A DNA stretch of 64,000 nucleotides, taken from positions 5,394,001 through 5,458,000 of the forward strand of contig OY759723.1 in NCBI GenBank assembly GCA_963662575.1. Direction: 5' to 3'. The position numbers and the translations under genes were made by a program. The stretch's first letter is position 1. Each line of letters opens with the position of its first letter. The notes under the pieces are model-generated. The model worked only from the letters and a program-made list of their open reading frames with translations, did not search any database and had not been told where the DNA came from. Below, piece by piece: positions 1 to 8,203 of this stretch. Source of the stretch: Bin5 sp963662575. Its GTDB lineage: Bacteria; Chloroflexota; Anaerolineae; Caldilineales; Caldilineaceae.

Positions 1-279
1 CTGAGGATTCCCGGGGTCCGGTTTGAGCAGCACCTGATATTGGGTGTGCATCTGCATGCGGTTGGGATTTTCGGCGTAGCGGCCGTCATCGGCGCGGAAG
101 GAGGGCTCGACGTAGGCGACGTTCCAGGGTTCGGGCCCGAGCACGCGCAGAACGGTGGCTGGATTCATGGTGCCGGCGCCCAGTTTTTCGCTGTGGGGCT
201 GCCAGATCTGGCAACCGCGTTCGGCCCAGTATTCGTGCAGACGGCGGATAGTTTCCTGCATTGAGGGGGTGTTATGCAT
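1..279 (-). CDS. glyQ: Glycyl-tRNA synthetase alpha subunit, N-terminal part (runs off the window)
   Basis: The reading frame is open to the window edge, so only the first 93 codons are present. It reads ETIRRLHEYWAERGC, then GAGTMNPATVLRVLGPEPWN, then VAYVEPSFRADDGRYAENPN and a QYQVLLKPDP segment. This is the hallmark N-terminus of the class II alpha subunit of bacterial glycyl-tRNA synthetase (ATP- and glycine-binding catalytic subunit of the alpha2beta2 enzyme, cytoplasm). Whether the beta subunit is fused or follows separately lies outside the window. ATG at 279 gives MHNTPSMQET; the internal ATG at 261 is an equally good start because neither has a clear Shine-Dalgarno sequence. Confidence 0.93.
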   Translation of the reverse strand, partial: MHNTPSMQETIRRLHEYWAERGCQIWQPHSEKLGAGTMNPATVLRVLGPEPWNVAYVEPSFRADDGRYAENPNRMQMHTQYQVLLKPDPGNPQ

Positions 280-369
280 TGGTCAACTCGTTGGTAGCGG
301 ATCGCAACCGGTGGTTCACGGTCACTGAGAGATGGTTTCTGCTGCTGACTTTCTGACAAACTGTCATCA

Positions 370-1521
370 CTATACGGCTTTCACTACATAGCCGTTAGCT
401 GCCACGGCTTGCTGAAAGAGGCTCTCGTCGAGCTTCAAGCCGAAGCCGGGGGCCTCTGGAATGTGTACGTGTCCATCATCCACCTTGTAGGCGGAGCTGT
501 CCAGACCGGGCGCGGAGAGCTCGTCCCACTCGACGAAGGCAAAGCCAGCGACGGCGGCGGCCAAGTGGCCGGAGACAAAGTTTCCCAGGTGGGCCCCGTA
601 GTGATGAGGCGCGGTGCGCACGTTCCAGGCATCCAGTTTGGGTGCCGTTTCCAGCCATTTTGTCATGCCATAGGAGAAGATGTCGTATTGAATGACGTCG
701 ACGATCCCCCTGCGCGCGTAATCCAGAAGGTGAGGTGAGGCCGCGCCTTCGCCGTCGGCGATGAGGACGGACAGCGCCTCGCGCTCGATCCAGGCATGCA
801 GGTCTTCATACAACTCGTCATCCTCGTGAAAGGCCTCTTCCAGCCAGTATACGTTGCAGTCGGCAGTTTCGGACAGGATATGTTTGGCGATGTTAAGCGT
901 ATAGCCGTTGTTGGCATCGATCAGGATGGCCGCGTCGGGGCCGACCGCGGCGCGCACAGCGCGGATCACGGCTATGTCGCGCCGATGGCCTTCCAGAGGA
1001 GGCATGTGCCGGGCACCGCGACCGACTTTGATCTTGAAGGCGCGGTGGCCGCGCTCGAAGCCAAATCTGGCCTCAGACGCAATCAGGGCGGCGCCTTCCT
1101 CGTCCGTGGGCAGGTGCAGGTCGTCGATCAACAGCGTGGTGTCGTAGCAGGGCACTCGCAGCGGCCCGGGCTCTTTTTTGCCGGCGCGCTCGGCGAGGAT
1201 CTGGTAGACAGGGCGGCCGGCGTGCTGACCCAGCAGATCCCAGAGTGGATATTCCAGGGGGAATGCCCGCTGGGTGACGCCATTTTCAAAGGTGATGAGC
1301 TCGTCCAGCTGCACATTGAGAAGCAGTGGGGCCTGCTGGCGGGTGAGACGGCTGAAGCCAAATCCCGAAATCCCATCAGAGGTTGTGACACGCGCCAGAG
1401 GAATCTTCGACTCCCAGCCGTGGTCGTCCTTTTTGCGGGCGTTGTAACCGGCAAGGCGGGGCCGACGGCCGACGAGGGTCCCCGATTCGATTGCGGCAAT
1501 ACGCGCACTGCCCATTTGCAT
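370..1521 (-). CDS. Enolase-superfamily (mandelate racemase/muconate lactonizing type) protein, copy 1
   Basis: 383 residues, normal length for the family. Visible active-site layout: KIK at 163-165, metal-ligand aspartate in DANNGY (D202), second ligand in WLEEAF (E228/E229), third in ADGEG (E258), and D280 with H306/H307 (TAPHHYG) as the acid-base pair. The fold is known to abstract an alpha proton from a carboxylate substrate; sugar-acid dehydratases are the commonest members. Substrate cannot be read from sequence. It is closely related to the next gene (1585-2724), with long identical runs around the KIKVGRGARHMP and DAAILIDANNGY motifs, so the two are tandem duplicates. It lies 91 bases upstream of glyQ on the same strand. 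A dehydratase role would fit the KDG kinase and KDPG aldolase at 9894-11551, which is inference. Confidence 0.88.
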   Translation of the reverse strand: MQMGSARIAAIESGTLVGRRPRLAGYNARKKDDHGWESKIPLARVTTSDGISGFGFSRLTRQQAPLLLNVQLDELITFENGVTQRAFPLEYPLWDLLGQHAGRPVYQILAERAGKKEPGPLRVPCYDTTLLIDDLHLPTDEEGAALIASEARFGFERGHRAFKIKVGRGARHMPPLEGHRRDIAVIRAVRAAVGPDAAILIDANNGYTLNIAKHILSETADCNVYWLEEAFHEDDELYEDLHAWIEREALSVLIADGEGAASPHLLDYARRGIVDVIQYDIFSYGMTKWLETAPKLDAWNVRTAPHHYGAHLGNFVSGHLAAAVAGFAFVEWDELSAPGLDSSAYKVDDGHVHIPEAPGFGLKLDESLFQQAVAANGYVVKAV

Positions 1522-1584
1522 AACTCCTGCCCGTTCCGTTCAAGTCTCTGGAATTATAGAAAAGATCGTGAGCCGCAGCAGCTA

Positions 1585-2724
1585 CTAACGCACGGCGAAT
1601 CCGTTGGCGGCGACAGCCTGCTGGAAAAGCTCTTCATCGAGTTTCAGGCCGAAGCCGGGTGTGTCAGGCATGAGAACATAGCCATCCTCCACTTGATAGG
1701 CGGAGCCGTCGAGCCCGGGGGTGGAGACCTCGTCCCATTCGATGAAGAGAAAGCCGTCGACGGCCGCGGAGAGATGGCCGGAAACGTAGTTGCCTATGTG
1801 GCGCCCGTAGTGGTGCGGCGCGGTGCCGACGTCCCAGCCGTCAAGTTGGGCGCCGGTCTCCAGCCAGTTGGTCATGCCGTGGCTGAAGATATCGTACTGG
1901 ATGATATCGACGAAACCGTCGCGGGCGTAGTCGAGGAGCATAGGAGAGGCCTGACCCTCGCCGTCGGCGATGTTGGTCGACAGCCCTTCACGCTCAATCC
2001 AGTCATGCAGGTCCTCGTAGAGTGCCCCGTCCTCGTGAAAGGCTTCTTCGAGCCAGAAGAGATTACAGTCGGCGGTTTCGGCCAGGATCTGCTTGGCGAT
2101 GTTGAGATTGTAGCCGTTGTTGGCATCGATGAGGATGGCGGCGTCGGGGCCGACTTCTGCGCGTACGGCCTGGATAACGGCGACGTCGCGGCTGTTGCCT
2201 TCCAGGAGTGGCATGTGCCGAGCGCCGCGGCCAACTTTGATCTTAAAAGAGCGATGGCCGTGCTCATAGCCGAAGCGTGCCTCGGAGGCGATAAGGGCGG
2301 CGCCCGCTTCGTCAGTCGCGAGGTGCAGGTCGTCGATATAGAGCGACGTGTCGTAGCAGCGAACGCGCGGGGGCTCAGAAACCGTTTTGCCGGCTGCTTC
2401 CGCCAGGAGTTGGTAGACTGGGCGGCCGGTGCGCTGGCCTTGCAGATCCCACAGCGGGAATTCAAGGGAGGCGGCGCGCGCTGCGACGCCGCGGCTGGCG
2501 TCGATGAGGTCGTCGACTCGTTCGCCGAGAAAGGCGTGGGCTTGCTGCTGGCTCAAGGGGCGGCAGGCGCCGAAGCCCGTCGTTCCATCTGTCGTGGTGA
2601 TGCGGGCCAGGGGTACTTGGACCTCGTTGCCGTGAACGGGCCCCCGGGAGTTGCAACCCGCTTGTCGGGGGCGCTGGCCCACAAGGGTGCCCCACTCGAT
2701 GGCGGAGATTTTGGCACTGTTCAT
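1585..2724 (-). CDS. Enolase-superfamily (mandelate racemase/muconate lactonizing type) protein, copy 2
   Basis: 379 residues with the same plan as the neighbouring copy: KIK at 161-163, D200 in DANNGY, E226/E227 in WLEEAF, E256 in ADGEG, D278, and H304/H305 in TAPHHYG. All metal and acid-base residues are kept in both copies, so neither looks like a decaying duplicate. Differences are concentrated in the N-terminal capping domain (for example residues 20-80), which in this superfamily sets substrate choice; the copies may therefore act on different sugar acids. It lies 63 bases from copy 1 and about 65 bases downstream of the epimerase gene ending at 2790, so all are probably co-transcribed from the right. 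RBS on the minus strand is a good AGGAGG about 5 bases before the ATG. Confidence 0.88.
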   Translation of the reverse strand: MNSAKISAIEWGTLVGQRPRQAGCNSRGPVHGNEVQVPLARITTTDGTTGFGACRPLSQQQAHAFLGERVDDLIDASRGVAARAASLEFPLWDLQGQRTGRPVYQLLAEAAGKTVSEPPRVRCYDTSLYIDDLHLATDEAGAALIASEARFGYEHGHRSFKIKVGRGARHMPLLEGNSRDVAVIQAVRAEVGPDAAILIDANNGYNLNIAKQILAETADCNLFWLEEAFHEDGALYEDLHDWIEREGLSTNIADGEGQASPMLLDYARDGFVDIIQYDIFSHGMTNWLETGAQLDGWDVGTAPHHYGRHIGNYVSGHLSAAVDGFLFIEWDEVSTPGLDGSAYQVEDGYVLMPDTPGFGLKLDEELFQQAVAANGFAVR

Positions 2725-2789
2725 CGAAAGTCTTCCTCCTTGATTCAGGTAGGGGCGCCTTCTTGAGGGCGCGTGGCAGGGGCTGGTCT

Positions 2790-3848
2790 TCAGCTTTCTC
2801 CGTAGCGAATGCCGGTGGGGACTACATCGGTCTCCTCACCGCGGCGGATGGCTTCGGCGGTCTCGACGATATTGACCAGATCATGCTTGGATTTGAAGCC
2901 GAGCCGTGTCTGAATTTTGGTCAGGTCAAGGGTAAAGTAGTTCGCCTCGGGCGTGCGCGCGTCGGCGAAACTGAGATTGTAACGTTCGGCCAGCCATGGG
3001 ACAGCCTCTCCCCAGTCGATGATTGCGTCGCCGCCCAGGGTAAATTCCTCGCCAACGGCCTCATCCTTTTCGATACCTAATGCCAGGCCGCGGGCGATGT
3101 CGCGCACATCGCAGAAGTGCTGTTTGTGGGGGACACCGTTGGGGTTGCGGTTGAGGAGGAGTTGATCTTCGCCGGTCCATTGGGCTCTGAGGTCGTCGAG
3201 CATCGCCTGTGTGTCAGGATCACTGCTTTTCATCGATTTGTAGCGCTCGTATACTGAACTGAAGGCGAGACGCTCCGGCACGCCGGCCTCATTGAAGAAT
3301 TCACTCGGCTCGATGATCGTGGAAAAGCGGAATGAGGTCGCGGGCACATCATATTGGTAGTAGTAGGCCATGGCCAGCTCCTCACCGATCCATTTGGTGA
3401 GAAAGTAGGGCATGTGGTGGTAGCGGGCGACCATATCTTCGGTGATGGGCTCTTCGAAGTAGCGGCCGTAGTCCTCCAGCTTCCAATAGACAGCCTCGGT
3501 GCAGGCGTAGACGAAGCGGTGCAGGTTGGGACATTCAGCGCGAACGCTCTCGAGAAGATTGAGGGTTCCCATGGCGTTGATGTCCAGGTATTGCCGGTTG
3601 TCGAAGGGACCGCCGAAGGCTGCGGCAAGATGGACGATGGCATCAACACCTTTGACGGCGCTGCGGACGTCATCGAGGTTGCGGAGATCGCCGGTCACCG
3701 TTTCCACGCTGGCGAAGGCGTCCAGCTTATTTGCGCGACTGGCATCGCCTGGATAAACGAGAGTACGAATATCGTGTCCTTTGTTCAGCAGGCGTATGAC
3801 CAGATTGGCGCCGACCCGGCCGGTGCCGCCGGTTACCAGAATCTTCAT
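2790..3848 (-). CDS. NAD-dependent epimerase/dehydratase (extended SDR), copy 1
   Basis: 352 residues. Rossmann nucleotide motif GGTGRVG at 7-13, GDLRNLDD at 53-60 where extended SDRs bind the adenine, HLAA at 73-76, NAMGTLNLLE at 91-100, and catalytic Y148-F-L-T-K152. The position of the usual catalytic Ser/Thr is held by C116-T117 (ACTEAVY). Family members epimerise, dehydrate or oxidise sugars or sugar acids with bound NAD(P); uronate dehydrogenases also belong to this fold. By eye, 47 of the first 60 residues match copy 2 (4153-5211). The pair sits upstream of the duplicated enolase-superfamily genes, suggesting a route that first oxidises or epimerises a sugar and then dehydrates it. Substrate is unknown. 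Confidence 0.87.
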   Translation of the reverse strand: MKILVTGGTGRVGANLVIRLLNKGHDIRTLVYPGDASRANKLDAFASVETVTGDLRNLDDVRSAVKGVDAIVHLAAAFGGPFDNRQYLDINAMGTLNLLESVRAECPNLHRFVYACTEAVYWKLEDYGRYFEEPITEDMVARYHHMPYFLTKWIGEELAMAYYYQYDVPATSFRFSTIIEPSEFFNEAGVPERLAFSSVYERYKSMKSSDPDTQAMLDDLRAQWTGEDQLLLNRNPNGVPHKQHFCDVRDIARGLALGIEKDEAVGEEFTLGGDAIIDWGEAVPWLAERYNLSFADARTPEANYFTLDLTKIQTRLGFKSKHDLVNIVETAEAIRRGEETDVVPTGIRYGES

Positions 3849-4152
3849 TGCGTGACCTTTCAGTTTCTTTCGTTCAGGGTCTCAGTTCATGCAGCATGTA
3901 TGAAAGGAAGGGTTTTCGGCGAATTCTCGAATAAGGTTTCCTGACAAAGTTACCATGCGGCCAGTTGCTAATTATCCGGCACCTGATTCTTCCTGCCAAA
4001 CGGAGAGGACGGCTTGGTAGCTTGGCTCGTTGTCTGAATCAGGATTTGCAGGAATTCCAGGAATATTCGGGATGGCAGAAGATGGGGTGCTGCTCTGGAG
4101 CGGTTCTTGTGCAGGGACAGATGGATCGTTTTGCGGGACGGAGGACGCGGAA
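3849..4152. other. Intergenic stretch between the two epimerase copies with a nested inverted repeat
   Basis: No coding frame is convincing here. It contains an 8-base inverted repeat CCTGATTC (3982-3989) / GAATCAGG (4036-4043) that encloses a second one, GCCAA (3995-3999) / TTGGC (4022-4026). The nested arms could form a hairpin in RNA of either strand. It might separate or attenuate transcription between the two tandem copies on the minus strand. There is no T tract, so I do not call a rho-independent terminator. Confidence 0.35.
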
Positions 4153-5211
4153 TCAGTCCTCTCCGTAGCGGATGCCGGTAGGGACGACGTCCGTTTCTTC
4201 GCCGCGGCGGATGGCTTCGGCGGTCTCGATGACGCTGTTCAGATCGTGCTGCGGTACGAAGCCGAGTTTGGACTGGATTTTCGTCAGATCAAGCGTATAG
4301 CGGACGGGGGTCGGCAGGCGCGCGTCAATGTAGGTGACGCCGAAGCGTTCGGCCAGGCGCGGGACAGCCTCTTCCCAATCGATGATCACGTTGCCGGCCA
4401 AGTTGAATTCCTCGCCGACGGCTTCCTCCTCTTCGAGGCCCAACAGCAGGCCGCGAGCGATGTCGCGCACATCGCTGAAGTGCTCTTTGTAGGGCATACC
4501 GTTGGGGTTGCGGCTGAGAAGGAGTTGGTCGCGGCCGGTCCACTGGGAATTGAGGTTGAGGATCATCGCCTTCGTATCCGTATCACTGCTCTCTATGCTT
4601 TTGCAGTGGTCGACCGCGCTGCTGAAGGCCAGGAGTTGGGGCAGGCCGGCCTCGTTCAAGAACTCGCCAGGCTCGATAATAGTGGAGAAGCGAAAGGAGG
4701 TCGCCGGCAGATCGTACTGGTAGTGATACGCCATGGTCAGCTCTTCACCGATCCATTTGGTGAGAAAGTAGGGCATTTGGTGATAGCGGGCGGCCATGTC
4801 CTCTCGAATGGGCTCCTCGAAGTAGCGACCATTCTTCTCCAGCTGCAGATAGACAGCGACGGTGCTGGCATATACGAAGCGGTGGAGATCGGGGCATTGG
4901 GCGCGCACGCTCTCCAGCAGGTTGAGTGTGCCCATGGCGTTGATTTCGAGATACTGACGATTGTCGAAGGGGCCACCGAATGCCGCGGCCAGATGGTAGA
5001 CGGCGTCCATGCCCTTTACAGCCCGGTCAACGTCGTCAAGGTTGCGCAGATCTCCGGCCACCGTTTCGACACCTGTGAACGGATCGAGTTTGTGCGCACG
5101 GCTGGCGTCGCCAGGGTAGACGAAAGCGCGGATTTCATGCCCTTCAGCCAGCAGACGTGGGACCAGATTGGCGCCAACCCGGCCTGTGCCGCCGGTTATC
5201 AGGATTCTCAT
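4153..5211 (-). CDS. NAD-dependent epimerase/dehydratase (extended SDR), copy 2
   Basis: 352 residues, exactly the length of copy 1 and colinear with it. GGTGRVG at 7-13, HLAAAFGGPFDNRQYL, STVAVY near 116-121 (Ser/Thr present here, unlike the ACTEAVY of copy 1) and catalytic Y148-F-L-T-K152. It is the first gene of the leftward block and starts 335 bases from the divergent gene at 5547, so the shared intergenic region probably holds its promoter. Likely role is NAD(P)-dependent oxidation or epimerisation of a sugar or sugar acid feeding the enolase-type enzymes; this is inferred from context. Confidence 0.87.
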   Translation of the reverse strand: MRILITGGTGRVGANLVPRLLAEGHEIRAFVYPGDASRAHKLDPFTGVETVAGDLRNLDDVDRAVKGMDAVYHLAAAFGGPFDNRQYLEINAMGTLNLLESVRAQCPDLHRFVYASTVAVYLQLEKNGRYFEEPIREDMAARYHQMPYFLTKWIGEELTMAYHYQYDLPATSFRFSTIIEPGEFLNEAGLPQLLAFSSAVDHCKSIESSDTDTKAMILNLNSQWTGRDQLLLSRNPNGMPYKEHFSDVRDIARGLLLGLEEEEAVGEEFNLAGNVIIDWEEAVPRLAERFGVTYIDARLPTPVRYTLDLTKIQSKLGFVPQHDLNSVIETAEAIRRGEETDVVPTGIRYGED

Positions 5212-5546
5212 TTCCGGGACTCTTGTGTGGTTTGACAGATGCCGCTCGTAGGTGTAGCGCGGGCCAAAAGGGGTTGAATTCTCCTCTTGCCGCGGGCGAC
5301 TGATTTTCAGTGTATCAGACTGGTGGCGGCGTGTCTAGAGTACACTGGTTTTGAATAGTGAAGGTGGACTGCACTGCCTGCCGCCCATTTTTCAATCTGC
5401 TCTCGAGAGTTTGTGTGAGAAAGGCGTGTTTTTGAGGATCCTGTCCAATTGCAGTTTGTTTTCGATTCGAAATAGACGTATAACGAATGCGAGAATTCTC
5501 TTTCAGAGTCCTAACCTGACAGCCATTCCACGAAAAGGAAGAACCC
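5212..5546. promoter_or_regulatory. Divergent intergenic control region, with a candidate plus-strand promoter
   Basis: The region lies between the leftward epimerase/enolase block and the rightward racemase-type gene. A plus-strand promoter is plausible: TTGTTT at 5456-5461, 17-base spacer, TATAAC at 5479-5484. The spacer carries the palindrome TTCGATTCGAA (5461-5471), a possible operator. Another inverted repeat, CTGAT-N9-ATCAG, lies near 5300-5320 on the side of the leftward gene. The RBS of the rightward gene is AAAGGA just before 5547. Confidence 0.4.
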
Positions 5547-6653
5547 ATGAAAATCACGGATATGACCGTTGAACGCTATGCCTGGCCGCGACCCAAACCG
5601 ATAAGCAACGGCAAGTACACTTACGTGGATGTCAGCCTGAACCTGGTTCACATTTACACCGACGAAGGGGTTACGGGCGTGGGCTGGGGAGGAGGCACGG
5701 CGTCCGGCCAGGGCAGCGATTTGACGACAACGCTGATCGACTACTTCAAGCCTGTTGTCATCGGCGAGGACCCGTTCAACTACCGGCGCATCTGGGAAAA
5801 CATGTGGCTGCCGAAGCTGGTTGGCCGCCGCGGGCTGTCGACGCGGGTGATCAGCGCGATCGACATCGCGCTTTGGGATCTGATTGGCAAGGCTGTGAAC
5901 AGGCCGGTTTATCAACTCCTGGGCGGGTACAGGGACACCATTCCCGCCTATATCGCGGGCGGCTATTATGAAGAGGGCAAGGGTCTGCGGGAACTGGCGC
6001 AGGAGATGGAAGAGAACCTGACGCTGGGCGCGAAGGCGATAAAAATGAAGGTCGGCGGCGTGCCGATCAACGAGGATGTCGAACGGGTGCGGGTTGTGCG
6101 GGAGACGATCGGACCGGAGATCAAGCTGCTGGTCGATGCCAACAACGCGTATACTGCGCACGAGGCGATCGAAATGGCGCGCAAGATGGAGAAGTATGAG
6201 CCGTTCTGGTTTGAGGAACCGGTGGCGCCGGACGACTACCGCGGGCACGCGCGTATTGCGCGGGCAACGTCGATTCCAATCGCCAGCGGCGAAAACGAAT
6301 ACACTCGCTATGGCTTTCGGGATCTGATTGAAAAAGAAGGGGCGGCAATTATCAATGCCGACGCTCAGATTTTGGGGGGCATCACGGAGTTTATGCAGGT
6401 TGCCGCGCTGACGGCGGCGGAGGACCTGGTCATCGCTCCGCATGGGGCTCAGGAGGTGCATATCCACTTGGTGTGCGCGATCGGAAACGGCCTGATCCTG
6501 GAATTCTACCGCGAGACGGTGGACCCGCTGCGGATGCAGATTTTCGAAGAGACGATGAAGCTGGACGCGGACGGCAATGTCGATGCGCCTGATCGCCCGG
6601 GACTGGGGATTACGCCGAATTACGAACTGCTGAAGAAGTACAGGGTCGGGTGA
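5547..6653 (+). CDS. Mandelate racemase/muconate lactonizing enzyme family protein (probable sugar-acid dehydratase)
   Basis: 368 residues. Canonical mandelate-racemase subgroup residues: KMK at 166-168, D197 in VDANNAY, E223/E224 in WFEEPVAPDD, E249 in SGENE, D272 in NADAQILGG and H299 in IAPHGAQE. C-terminal PGLGI motif is present near residue 355. The H-D dyad and KxK support proton abstraction from a carboxylic acid substrate followed by dehydration or racemisation. It is only distantly related to the two copies at 370-2724. Transcribed divergently from them, possibly under the same regulator. An AAGGA ribosome-binding site precedes the ATG. Substrate not assignable. Confidence 0.88.
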   Translation: MKITDMTVERYAWPRPKPISNGKYTYVDVSLNLVHIYTDEGVTGVGWGGGTASGQGSDLTTTLIDYFKPVVIGEDPFNYRRIWENMWLPKLVGRRGLSTRVISAIDIALWDLIGKAVNRPVYQLLGGYRDTIPAYIAGGYYEEGKGLRELAQEMEENLTLGAKAIKMKVGGVPINEDVERVRVVRETIGPEIKLLVDANNAYTAHEAIEMARKMEKYEPFWFEEPVAPDDYRGHARIARATSIPIASGENEYTRYGFRDLIEKEGAAIINADAQILGGITEFMQVAALTAAEDLVIAPHGAQEVHIHLVCAIGNGLILEFYRETVDPLRMQIFEETMKLDADGNVDAPDRPGLGITPNYELLKKYRVG

Positions 6654-6684
6654 TTGAGTGAGGTTATCTAGGGGCCAGTCCTAG

Positions 6685-8094
6685 TCAAGAGGCAAGCGTT
6701 GACGCCGGGTTAAGTCTTATCAGACCGGCATGGTCCAATTCGATCCCAGAGAGTTCCGCCTGATGGGCGTAGAGCTTTACTGGATGATACAGGTACAGCC
6801 AGTGCGGGTTCTGGTGTAGCCAAGACAGACAGCGGCTGTAGGCTTCGCTCCGCTTGCGGTTGTCAAGAGTCAAGTGGGCAGCATCTATCAGCTGGTCGGC
6901 CTTACTATCATTTACACCTTGCCACCAGAGACCCTGTGTTTGGCTGGATATTTTCTCTTGCAGCACACGGTACGTGCTTAATGGGCTGGAGTCGAAGAGC
7001 GCCAGGTGGCCGATACGCTTCTGGCTCGTGTCCATCGCATACTTCGGGCGATCTGTTTCCTCTTCAAGGCGGACACGAATGCCGATGCGGGAGAGTTGCT
7101 CCTGGATCATCGCCGCCACTTGCGGCGCGCGATCGGGGATGACTAGAGGGGTGCGCAGGACTAGCTCTTCCGGCATGTCACAGGCGTCAAATAGCTCTCT
7201 GGCTCGCTCTGGATCATAAGGGTGCGGGCGCAGACCATCAGAAAATCCGAAGTGAAACGGGCTGACGACGGTGGCGGCAGGCTCGGCAAGGCCAGGCCAA
7301 ACGCTGTCGATGATGGAATCTACGTCAACCGCCAGATTGATTGCCAGACGGGCTTGCGGCTGCGAAAAAGGTTTCTCATATCCGTTGAGGAAACCGGTCA
7401 CGGACAGCGTGTTTGTAGACTTGCGCCACGTCAGACCGTCGTTTTCAGGAATCGACGGCATCAGTTCCAGCCCAGTCGCCAAGTCTACCTGGTTATTCAA
7501 CAGTGCGCTATATCGATCTGACGCGGACGGAATCTGCAAGATGGTCAGTTCAGAGAACTGCGGGGCATGATCGGGGCAGTCCACGCATGATAGCCGGAGC
7601 AGTTCGCCCTCCTCGTACTCTTCAAGCCGGAATGGTCCCGTGCCCAACGGAGGCTCTGTGGCGCCCGTCGGCTTCCCCACATACACTGCGGCGAAGATGT
7701 CGGCCAGGTCCCCGGTCGGTGAGGAACTCTTCACGAGCAGTTGCGTTTTGCCTACTGGCTCAAAGCTCAATGGTTCAAGGTAGGGAGAATAGACGCCGCC
7801 CATTCCAAATGCGCCACCTGCTCCCCGCATCCGTTCCAGGCTTTGCACGGCGTCCTGATTGGTGCAAAGGGAACCATCATGGAAGCGGACATCATCGCGC
7901 AACGTAAGCAACCACGATCGCCCGCCGTCTCGGACCTCCCAAGAGGCGACCAGCCCCGGCGCGACGCGTCCACTGCGCCATTGCATGAGCGGTTCATACA
8001 CCAGCGCCAGGATGGTTTGCAGGTCGGGCTGATCGGTTGTGAATTCCGGTTGAAGCAGATTCACTTGCGATTGGGCAATACGCAACTCATTCAC
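6685..8094 (-). CDS. Peptide/nickel-type ABC solute-binding protein (SBP_bac_5) lacking a signal peptide
   Basis: About 469 residues from the GTG at 8094, which has AGGCAGGAAG just upstream. The frame is open further (to 8247) but that part is unlike protein and overlaps dppC. Family signatures: LALVYEPLMQW near the N-terminus, APGLVASWEVRDGGRSWLLTLRDDVRFHDGS, GTGPFRLEEYEEGE and YDPERARELFDACD. This family captures oligopeptides or dipeptides outside the membrane for DppBC-type permeases. The protein begins directly at what is normally the mature domain; no signal peptide or lipobox precedes it. It may be a 5'-truncated gene, or a cytoplasmic binding domain. It follows dppC in a cluster whose dppB is destroyed and which has no ATPase genes, so import function is doubtful. 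Confidence 0.75.
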   Translation of the reverse strand: MNELRIAQSQVNLLQPEFTTDQPDLQTILALVYEPLMQWRSGRVAPGLVASWEVRDGGRSWLLTLRDDVRFHDGSLCTNQDAVQSLERMRGAGGAFGMGGVYSPYLEPLSFEPVGKTQLLVKSSSPTGDLADIFAAVYVGKPTGATEPPLGTGPFRLEEYEEGELLRLSCVDCPDHAPQFSELTILQIPSASDRYSALLNNQVDLATGLELMPSIPENDGLTWRKSTNTLSVTGFLNGYEKPFSQPQARLAINLAVDVDSIIDSVWPGLAEPAATVVSPFHFGFSDGLRPHPYDPERARELFDACDMPEELVLRTPLVIPDRAPQVAAMIQEQLSRIGIRVRLEEETDRPKYAMDTSQKRIGHLALFDSSPLSTYRVLQEKISSQTQGLWWQGVNDSKADQLIDAAHLTLDNRKRSEAYSRCLSWLHQNPHWLYLYHPVKLYAHQAELSGIELDHAGLIRLNPASTLAS

Positions 8095-8203
8095 CTTCCT
8101 GCCTCCCCTGCTTCTACACTTGTATTCAATTTGTATGCACGGCGAGAGTCCTCTAATCCGGATTGCGAATTGCGTATTGGAAAGCGAGACGCCAGAAATG
8201 GGG

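Noticed and set aside
796..2766. A 656-codon plus-strand frame across both enolase-superfamily genes
   Set aside because: It is the antisense shadow of the two minus-strand genes, which carry full catalytic motifs; the plus frame resembles no protein.
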